A DNA stretch of 64,000 bases from Amborella trichopoda (lineage: Eukaryota; Streptophyta; Magnoliopsida; Amborellales; Amborellaceae), in contig NW_006500031.1 of NCBI RefSeq assembly GCF_000471905.2, positions 3,881,316 through 3,945,315 of the forward strand, read 5' to 3'. A model generated the notes under the pieces. The model saw only the letters and a program-made list of their open reading frames with translations. It did not search any database and was not told the origin of the DNA. The translations under genes were made by a program, and so were the position numbers. Of the stretch, positions 56,016-64,000 are shown piece by piece (position 1 is the first letter of the stretch; each line of letters begins with the position of its first letter).

Positions 56016-56356
56016 AAGATGAAATTTGACCCTTAGGGTTTTCCACCATGTTGGATCCAATGACAGTGGTCCCTTGGCTGTTTGATGCTCCGAGAGTAGG
56101 GTTCCAGTTATAAGGGTCTGTTTCAGGGCGCTAGAGGTTGATTCTGCCGAAACTGTTTCTAGTCTGCACTACCTTAGAGATGTTGGAATGCGACAAAACT
56201 TGGAAGAAGAATTTTAGGAGTTCTTATGAAGATCTTGACCTATTCTGGGGCCATCATGAGACTGTCAAAATTTCCACTATTTGTAGGCTTTATTGACCGG
56301 TTTCTCTCTTTTATTCCGTATCAGGGACCCATGGTACTGAAAAATGTCTTCAAACA

Positions 56357-56361
56357 TTAGG
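56357..56361 (-). repeat. Target site duplication of element B (5' copy, inverted)
   Basis: ttagg, the reverse complement of cctaa at 23368-23372, directly outside the TG of the B 5' LTR. Confidence 0.85.
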
Positions 56362-57044
56362 ATTCATTGATTTTGTTTATGCTTGATATATAAGTGCCTG
56401 ATTACGTTGATCTATAGTGATGCTCTTGCTTGAATGATATGATATCTAATTTGTTATTGCTCCACCCTGAAATGAATCACGTGCGACACATTTTTAAATA
56501 TAATTTGGGCACATGGCTACATGTTTGTAAGACTTACATGACAACTTGATTATTATTATGAGATAATGTTCATAGGAAGGAAAGCATGACATCTTGATCT
56601 GTTTACTGAGCTTTACAACTCACTCTTTTAACTTTCCTCTTTGTAGATTAATAGCCAACGAGTTTTGGAAGGGCGTTCTGGTGATCGCAGTTGGAGCCCC
56701 GTACTCCCTTCATGTGGAAGCTTCTTTTTAATTGTATGTGTTCGATGGCAGTTTGGCCATATAATTCACTTTGTATTGGAACTATGTATTGTTGTTGGGC
56801 CTTTTGTGCCTTGGACTCTTTTGTGATATTTTGGAGCTATTATATGTAGTTTGGGACTTGTTTGTGAAGCTTTTTATGGCTACGTGATTTGTGTTTTGTT
56901 TTCTTTCGTGGTTGTCTTTGATTCCTTCTTTTCAAAGCGTTGAGCGCACTCCCACCTGAGGTATTCACTACCTGTGGTCGCGATCCCACACCCTATTGTC
57001 CTCCGGCGAGACCAGCGAGTATAGTATGGGGCAGGGTCGTGATA
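56362..57044 (+). mobile_element. Del/Tekay-like LTR C2, missing end
   Basis: On the minus strand it starts TATCACGACCCTGCCCC and later 'gggatcgcgaccacagg', matching the first bases of the C LTR (TGTCACGACCCCGCCCC, 'gggatcgcgaccgg'). Its length (about 690 bp) fills what is missing from the C2 part at 23373-25690. Text such as 'ctcactcttttaactttcct' and 'gttttggaagggcg' is typical of the 3' end of Del LTRs. Confidence 0.65.
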
Positions 57045-57184
57045 TACTCTCTCTCACACACACACAAAGCTCAAACTTTGATAGCAGTCTTTAAGTGTCA
57101 ACCACGAGTCTCTAAAGATTCTTTGTTGTTTCTAAAAGTGTTATTGTTGTAGTCTCAGATCATCTATTCGTGGTCGTCCATCAC

Positions 57185-57545
57185 GACAACGGGAAACCAA
57201 GAGCAAAACAACAATCAAAATGTTGTCATTGATATGTCATCTCTTTGTTACCTGCATACGTTACATAATCTAGGTAATGTTCTTGTCTCACAAGCTCTTG
57301 TTGGTGATAATTTTGACACTTGGAACGTGCCATGAAAATTGCTCTTAGAGCAAAAAACAAGTTATGTTTTGTAGATGGTACTCTTCCCAAACCAACTGCT
57401 CCACTTTTGAAGTTCAAGCATGAGAAATATGTAATTTGATGGTTATGTATTGGCTGTATAATAGCCTCGTGCGAGATCTTGCTGACAGCATAGTCTATGC
57501 TGAGACGGCCCGAGATCTCTGGCTTGATCATGATGACTTCTCCCA
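57185..57545 (+). pseudogene. gag fragment of the copia element
   Basis: Readable blocks: VSQALVGDNFDTW, AMKIALRAKNKLCFVDGTLP, and a tail matching the UBN2-type gag. Stops after DTW and KYVI. The frame ends at a junction with integrase sequence at about 57545. Confidence 0.8.
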
Positions 57546-58208
57546 AGGGAATGGGCCAGTATTTACTAAATGTTTATCTACTGTCATGTAACTTTTTTTT
57601 AATAATTGTGGCATTATGCACCCAAAAACTTGCATCCATACTCCGCAACAAAACTGCATCGCTGAACGTAAGCACCGCCATCTCTTAGAGACTGCTCGTG
57701 CTTTATGGTTTCAAGAGAATCTACCCATCAAAATTTGGGGTGAATGCATTCTAACGGCTTGTTACCTCATTAACTAAATGCCAACACTAATTATCTCTAG
57801 AAAAACCCCTGATGAAGTTCTCATGGAAAAGCCCCCCACCTATGAGCATCTAAGAGTATTTGGGTGTCTTTGTTATGTGCACAACAATGACACCCAACGA
57901 CATAAGTTTGATCCGCGCTCAAAACCGTCCATTTTTGTTGGATATCCTTTGCGCCAACGAGGATATCAAGTATTTGATCTAGATACCAAAACTATTTTTA
58001 CCAGTCGAGATGTCATTTTTCCCGAAGAAGAGTTTCCCTTCAAAGCCATGCCATCCGAGCATAACCACACTCATGATGTCCTTCCAAAACCTATACAAGA
58101 ACTTGGCACCAATAGGACACCTAGTCTGTCAAATTATGAACTTGTTGTTCCAAATGTTTTGCCACCATCCAATCTTGAAAAATATGCAGAACTTCACCAA
58201 CCCGTCTA
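57546..58208 (+). pseudogene. Integrase C-terminal part of the copia element
   Basis: Starts at NGPVFTK (usual DNG..F block), continues with HTPQQNCIAERKHRHLLETA, which holds the catalytic Glu, and the ORF 57778-58209 with TPDEVLMEKPPTYEHLRVFG and SKPSIFVGYPLRQRGYQVFD. The usual PQQNG reads PQQNC. Stops near 57597 and 57774. Confidence 0.85.
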
Positions 58209-58439
58209 AGAGCGTCCATCTTCTTGTCGTCGATATTCACGTTCCCATGTTAAGCCATCCAAACTTAAGGATTACATTTGCTTCACTGCCGACTACATTC
58301 CATTACTGCAAGAACCTTCTTCCATAAAGCCACCCTCAGGTAAAGCGTATCCTATCCAACCTTATCCTGCTTCACAATTTTTTCTTTATCCCACAAAGCC
58401 TTCATTTCCACTATTTGTTCTCACAAGGAACCCACAAGT

Positions 58440-59250
58440 TTCTCTCCGGCCGTGAAGGACCCACTTTGGCGTGCAGCCATGGCAGCAGAGATAAACGCCC
58501 TTGAACTAAACAAGACCTGGACCATAGAATCTCTACCACCTGAGAAACAACCCATTGGTTGCAAATGGGTATCCAAGATCAAATATAAGGCAAACAAAAC
58601 CATTGAACGGTACAAGGCGCGCCAAGTTGCAAAAGGGTATATCCAAACAGAGGGATTAGATTACCATGAAGCTTTCGCACCCGTTGCTATATTAGTTACC
58701 GTCAAAGGTCTTCTTGCAGTTGTAACATCTAAGCAATGGCCTCTTTTTTAACTCGATGTCAACAACGCCTTCTTGCACAACGATTTACATGAAGAAGTAT
58801 ATATGAAAACTCCACCGAGTTTTTCTTGAGAAGGGGAGAACAAAGTCTGCCAACTACAAAAATCTCTATATGGGCTAAAACAATCCTCAAAAAATTGGTT
58901 TCAAAAGTTCTCTCTTACTCTTCTAGATGCCGGGTTCAACCAATCAATTGCCGACTACTCCCTATTCACCTTGAAGTCTGGGAATCTCATCACTATTATC
59001 TTGATATATGTTGATGATATCGTCCTCACAGGAAATGATGGAAATCAAATACAAAAATTCAAATACTTTTCATGCAATGCTCCAATATCAAGGATCTAGG
59101 AAAGTTAAAATTTTTCCTTGGAATTGAAGTTGCAAGATCGTCTAAAGGAATTCTACTCACCCAACAAAAATATATCATTGACATCTACAAAAGATGGTTT
59201 TTCTGGGAGCTAAACCCTTATATCTTCCAATAGAACAAAATCTAAAGATT
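58440..59250 (+). pseudogene. Reverse transcriptase of the copia element
   Basis: ORF 58452-58751 holds [20 protein letters not shown] and [20 protein letters not shown], then FAPVA. A stop interrupts 'F*LDVNNAFLH'. YVDD is intact at 59007-59018. Stops also at 58830 and 59100. Confidence 0.9.
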
Positions 59251-59950
59251 TCCTTCGAAGATGGAAACTTGCTAAGAAACCCAGAATCCTATAGGAGGCT
59301 AGTTGGTAGATTGATATATCTCACCATAACCTATCCAGACATCAACTTTGCCATCCACATTTTCAGTCAATATATGCATCAACCAAGAGAGCCACACCTT
59401 GCAGCGGAGTTCTTAGATACCTCAAAGGCACACCAAACCAAGGGCTCATTCTATCATCTAAAAACTCATTCCAAATTTATACATATTATGATTCCGATTG
59501 GGCCAGTTGCCCTACACCTGGTATTCAACGACTGGTTATATTACCTATCTTGGGAACAACCCGATCTTTTGGCGAACAAAGAAACAATCTACATTGTCTT
59601 GGTCATTAGCAGAGGCTGAGTATCATTCAATAGTAATCACTACTTGTGAATTAATTTAGCTAAAGACTCTATTTTCAGATTTGGGGATTCACCATCCACA
59701 ACCAATGCACCTCCACTGTGATAAGCAAGCCACTCTACACATTGCAGCCAACCCTGTGTTTCATGAAAGAATGAAGCACATCGAAATTGATTGCCATATC
59801 ATTGGAGAAAAAATTCAAGTTGGTCTCATAACCACTTCTTATGTTCCTACAAAAGCATCAACTTGCTGATATTTTGACTAAGGCTCTAGGCAAAGAACAA
59901 TTTATATTTTTGTTACACAAGCTGGGTGTTCTTTTGTCATACATATCAGC
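59251..59950 (+). pseudogene. RNase H and C-terminus of the copia element
   Basis: Blocks: YRRLVGRLIYLTITYPDINF, then YDSDWASCPTP (RNase H, 59490-59520), AEAEYHSI, and the C-terminal [14 protein letters not shown]. Frames change at about 59410, 59590 and 59860. Confidence 0.85.
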
Positions 59951-60163
59951 TTGAAGGGGAGTATTATAGTTAAAAAAGCCAGCCCATCCAGATTTTGAAT
60001 TTAATTTTGAATTTCAAATTAGAGATTCTAAGTCTCTTTTAGTTGTAACCATATACTATTTGTATCCCTATTCATTAGGGAACAATTTTGTTTACTCTGT
60101 ATATATTTGCTCTCCATTAATGAAAAGATAGATTGGCGATTCAAAACTCAAACCCAGTTAACA
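59951..60163 (+). mobile_element. PPT and 3' LTR of the copia element
   Basis: ttgaaggggag (59951-59961) is the polypurine tract. The LTR starts TATTATAG (probably a mutated TGTTATAG) and ends GTTAACA at 60163, about 200 bp. TATATATT lies near 60102. Short LTRs of this size are common for copia. Confidence 0.65.
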
Positions 60164-61359
60164 TTCTAATCCAGATGGGGAATTATCTCTTCTCATGTGA
60201 TACTAACTATATCTAGTCTCCATTAAAAACACTTATAAAATCTCAGGTTGTTCTAAATCGGTTAAGAACTCTGAGTTTTTCAAAAGATTTTTAAAATTGT
60301 ATTTTTTTTAATAGAATCGATATAAATACATATTTAATGTTTTTTAAAAAACTTTCAAAACATTTCTTCCCTATAACTTTGTTTCTTTATTAACCTAATA
60401 TTATTGAATTTTGTTTTTGAGAAGCACATGAACAGTGGATAAGAATCTTAGTTTACCAAAAAATTCCATAAAAGTTTTCACCAATAAGTCCCGTTAAAAA
60501 GGTGTACGAAAAAAATACAGGCAGTATATTCTAAAAAAAATAAGATATCAAAACAATTGTAAATCTCAAAATAATAGGCAGAGCTACAAGAAGCGTATCC
60601 TAATGAAAAATCTTTTTTTTTTTTCTTTTCTAAACAGCCAATATAAAGAGCAAGAGAGAGATTAAGTGAAACAGTCTCTGGGATACAAGATTTAGGCAGT
60701 TAGGAATGGAAAAGGTTTCTATATATTCCCTACAGCATAGAAGATCTATGCTCCCCCTACCATCCAGCCATCCAATTTTGATCAAGAGTCACTCACTGTT
60801 TGATCTTAGATCCGATGTCTCAAAGTATTTTACTTTTATTTGTTTTATATACAAATTGTATGAATATGAAATTTGGTATGTGCCATCTTCTCAAGTGGGC
60901 GCACCTATAAAAAATATTAAAAATAATATTTCGATAAAATATAATGACCAAAATACCCCTTGAATCTTTCAGGGGTATTTTATCATTTTATTTCATTGGA
61001 AATATGCTTTTTTATTTTTCACTAGTGCGAGTTTAATAGAGGATTGGACATCCAAAATTTGGTGTCAAAATAGTTTATAAAAAAATTAAAAATAAAATAG
61101 TGTAGAGACGTGACATTGTGATTGGGGCAATCATAGCCCTCCACTTAGAATGGACGATTGGATAAGGGGAAGTGTATAAGTTTTACATTGTAAGGGAAGC
61201 ATAAAAAGCTTGCCCGTTAGAAATTTAGTTTGAGATTCGAATTTTTTAATTTGCTTAAATATTTTGTTGGTTTTTGTATTAATAGAGAATTTTTATTGTT
61301 ATTTTTTGTTTCATGCCGGTTGGACTGCATTTCTACAATATGAGGTTTAGAGGTATAAA

Positions 61360-61382
61360 GCATCCATCTTAAAGATGGATGC
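61360..61382. repeat. Perfect 23-bp palindrome
   Basis: gcatccatctt, one A, aagatggatgc: 11-bp arms without mismatch. Possibly the core of a decayed fold-back element; no target duplication recognised. Confidence 0.8.
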
Positions 61383-62778
61383 AAATAGGTGGTCCATCTA
61401 AAAACAATTGTGACTAATTGTTCAAATGTTTTCTTAATATAATTATTATTTTTAGTTTTCAATTATATTTTTTTCATATTCATGATCTCCATATTAAAGA
61501 TTATATATACTCTAAAAATTAGGATCAAATTATATTTAAAATATATAGTTATCGCCAAGCTTGCATTTCATCAATATGTAGGCTGGCCACATAGATACCT
61601 TGTCCTTTATTTTTTATTTTTTATTTTTTATTTCATTAGTGTCTACAACATAGCATTTTGGATGGACCACTATTTTATATATTTGGGCCTTTGTGTTATT
61701 TTCTAGTTAATTGCAATTCTATATTGATTATCTTTTTCGTTTCTACCTTAGAAGAATAATCTTATACCTTGGGTAACAGTTCTTGTTATTTACTAATGTT
61801 TAGTTCTTGTGTTTAATATTGTTATTGTTGTTTCGTAATATGCTTGCAGTAAATCCATGATATGCTTTGTGTTGTGACAATAGAGTAATAATGATGGATT
61901 TATTGAAAGTTTAGACAACAATTTGTCGCCTCTAATAATACTAGGTAAGGATATAAAATTATTGTTCAATGGCTTTAATGTATCTATACAATAATTGTAT
62001 ATCATAATCCTATATTGTGTCATTTTTATATATCTGATTTTTTCACTTCCTTTTTTTGAGCAAAATCTAAAATATTCATGATTCTTTAACCCAATTTTTG
62101 GGCCTCCTTTTTCGAATAAAACTGATTTATTAGCAAAGTTTTGCTTTATATTATTATTCGTCGACTAGTTAACTATGGTATTGACAACCGATAGGTTCTT
62201 GCCTAGATCACCCGATAGGATTGGGCGATCTATCTAGTAGAATTGGTAAATTGATCTACAGTTGGATCAACCAGATCAATCCACCAATAATACATTTTGG
62301 CAACCACTTTTCCCCATTATTTACAGCTTCATCAGTGTAAAATTTGGATATTTCGTTCAATAATTTCCCTAAATTACTCATTGATTAATCTATATAATGC
62401 AAGTATAATGCATTCTTTTGGTCAATTCGCTCTTTTTTAGAACAATTTGAGAGAAATTGATCAATAAATAAAACACATTTTGTACTCTTTCAACTAAATC
62501 TGCTACAATGTTGGTTTCTTTCACGATTTCGATACAAATCTCTTTCAGGTATTTTGAAGATCGAATCATCAATTTAAGTAAAACATGCTGGGGTTTGTGG
62601 CCTTTTAAAGGCTTAGAGAGCTCGTAAATAAAACCCTCTAAAGTGATTTGTGCATTTTAATGGGAGTAAACTATGGCTGACTGACCTAGATTGGGAGGTC
62701 TATGAGCCTAAGTTATATCCAAAACCTATACCCTTGGGTTTGTGGTGCTATTGTTGAAGGTTTACTGTGGGCTTTTCA

Positions 62779-62862
62779 CTTACTAAGGTCAGAGAGATAC
62801 TCAAGTATATTGGGTCATCTCTTATTAAGGTTAGAGAGATACTCAAGTATATTGTTTGTAGG
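62779..62862 (+). repeat. 42-bp tandem duplication
   Basis: cttactaaggtcagagagat at 62779 and cttattaaggttagagagat at 62821, each followed by actcaagtatattg. Confidence 0.9.
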
Positions 62863-63969
62863 CTAGAAGAGTTGTGTGATCTCCTGTTTGCGATAGAAGG
62901 CCTTGTGAGAGTATAGGCCAAATCTGCAACAAAAATTTCACACGACATGTATATATGACAACTGCATTTTGGGAAGTAACACTATATAGAGGGACACGTG
63001 TACATATGTATAAAGAGAGTAACCCCTAACATTTGACTTGCTCTTAGAGGGGAATTTGGAATCCACATACTGCGATTGTAGTTCTATTATTTATTGACTA
63101 ACTTTAATGGGCCAATTTGAGTTAGTTTGAGAAGTCAGTAGTAGATCATGGATCTTGGCACTGGTGGATTGCCCTGATATTTGCTTGTTTTGAACTATTA
63201 GATACCTATCCACTTCTAAATTGTATTTTTGTGTGTTTTAGATTTTGTAAAACTCCAAAAATAATATTTTCAAGAAAAAAAGTGTTGCTGTAATTTTTTA
63301 GAATTTTTAGATTGTAAAAATAAATTTTAAATATGTAAAAAGCCTAAAAAAGTATTTTTTGAATTCTAAAATCTCAAGGGTATTATGAAATTTTTTATAA
63401 ATTGTGTGGGGCCTAAGTTGAGGGGCTAAGGGCCCAACCTCACATATGTGGGCCCCACTATAGGGTATCACGTGGAGCCTAGTAGGGGCCACACATCCCA
63501 TTATTTGAGACGGCCACATGTTTTTTTGGCAATCATGTTAAATTTTCTTATTATGTTTTTTAAAATATTTTCTTAGTGAAAATATTCTTCTTGATTAACA
63601 ATACTTTAAAAATTATCTTAGCAATTTTCTCATCTAGTTAGCTTTTACCAAATTTATATTATTTGATTTCCTAATTATCTCTCCGTAAGAAAATAGGATT
63701 TCAATATTATTATAGATTGTTCTAGATAATTCTAGATAATAAGTTCTACGAAGTCAAAGTTCTAAGTATATTAGAAGAGGATATAGGTCAAATCTTAGGA
63801 GGTACTCTAGATCATGATGGCCGGTCTTGAAGATGATTGGCTCAGATTAATCTCTCACTTATAGATCACCTAATAAATTGTAAATAATATTGAACTCCTA
63901 ATTTGACTCGGACTCTTAGCCCTCAAGGCCTACAAATAGGGGGATCTTTCTCTTATTTCAATACACAGA

Positions 63970-63995
63970 TCTCTCTCTCTCTCTCTCTCTCTCTC
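63970..63995 (+). repeat. (CT)n microsatellite at the window end
   Basis: A pure CT run at the right edge. Confidence 0.95.
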
Positions 63996-64000
63996 AAGGG

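Larger units (their letters stand above)
47606..56356 (-). mobile_element. Element B, 5' half, inverted
   Basis: On the minus strand: 5' LTR (56356-53368), PBS, gag, protease and an ORF tail running into the A insertion at 47606. The outer flank ttagg (56357-56361) pairs with cctaa at 23368. The protease is followed not by RT but by a Glu/Pro-rich tail that continues in frame at 11558 in the other half. Confidence 0.8.
53368..56356 (-). mobile_element. 5' LTR of element B (inverted)
   Basis: On the minus strand it starts TGTTTGAAGACA and ends GCATCCGACCG (the final A is mutated), 2989 bp. TATAAATAG is at 54999-55007 and AATAAA at 54924-54929, both on the minus strand. Collinear with 20492-23367, including the U5 array (54290-54660). 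It carries an extra local repeat at 55905-56010 ('aacttcttcctgaagtgtcc', twice). Confidence 0.9.
57045..60163 (+). mobile_element. Ty1/copia element, truncated and decayed
   Basis: Order gag, integrase, RT, RNase H, PPT, 3' LTR, which is the copia order (integrase before RT). No 5' LTR is recognised; a degraded PBS-like 'tagtctcagatc' lies at about 57149. The zinc knuckle, protease and integrase N-terminus are deleted. Many stops. Confidence 0.85.
60164..64000. other. AT-rich sequence without recognisable genes
   Basis: Only short ORFs without motifs on either strand. It could be old intergenic DNA with decayed elements. Local features are listed separately: a 23-bp palindrome, a 42-bp duplication and a CT microsatellite. 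The last 350 bp (TATA-like 'ctacaaataggggg' near 63930, then CT repeats) could be the start of another LTR, not provable here. Confidence 0.5.

Noticed and set aside
20492..56356. Inverted B LTRs as ends of one giant inverted-repeat unit
   Set aside because: Target duplications and the C2 fragments show they are the 5' and 3' LTR of one normal element later split by an inversion or mis-join.
60706..60963. 85-residue ORF in the AT-rich right end
   Set aside because: No motif, no conserved neighbour, codon use indistinguishable from the AT-rich background.

Overview
This window is plant (angiosperm) nuclear DNA made almost entirely of nested, decayed LTR retrotransposons. I see no intact host gene, tRNA or rRNA. 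Evidence for a plant: Tat-type Ty3/gypsy pol with two RNase H regions, a chromodomain (Del/Tekay-like) gypsy element, a Ty1/copia element, and an antisense plant-mobile-domain ORF. The species cannot be read from the sequence. Two runs of N (239 and 20 bases) mark assembly gaps.

Layout. 1-3497: 3' UTR (108-bp tandem repeats) and 3' LTR of a plus-strand Tat-like element (A'), whose coding part lies left of the window. 3498-11552: minus-strand Tat-like element A (integrase, two RNase H regions, RT, protease, gag, 5' LTR), interrupted in its integrase by A'. 11553-23367: the 3' half of a very large element B (end of a sense ORF, antisense plant-mobile-domain ORF, 5 kb of minisatellites, 3' LTR). 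23368-25690: part of a Del-like LTR (C2). 26154-46677: element B2, a relative of B, whose 5' LTR carries an assembly-type duplication around a 20-N gap and is interrupted by the 10-kb chromovirus C (31170-41127). 46678-47605: truncated LTR of element A. 47606-56356: the 5' half of element B, inverted (protease, gag, PBS, 5' LTR). 56357-57044: the missing end of the C2 LTR, inverted. 57045-60163: a truncated copia element. 60164-64000: AT-rich DNA with no recognisable gene.

Main result. The blocks at 11553-25690 and 46678-57044 are two halves of one nested structure, in opposite orientation about 36 kb apart. Three independent joins agree. The 5-bp target duplication of B (cctaa) lies at 23368-23372 and, inverted, at 56357-56361. 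The duplication of A (cactt) lies at 11553-11557 and, inverted, at 47606-47610. The two pieces of the C2 LTR complement each other. A single inversion with breakpoints in the 3' LTR of A and just after the B2 RT fragment explains this; a mis-assembly is the alternative. Put back together, B is about 20.6 kb with LTRs of about 2.9 kb. It encodes gag and protease in sense and a plant-mobile-domain protein in antisense, but no reverse transcriptase, RNase H or integrase. It looks like a giant non-autonomous Tat/Ogre-like element that depends on a relative such as B2, which shares its LTR type, PBS and gag and does have RT.
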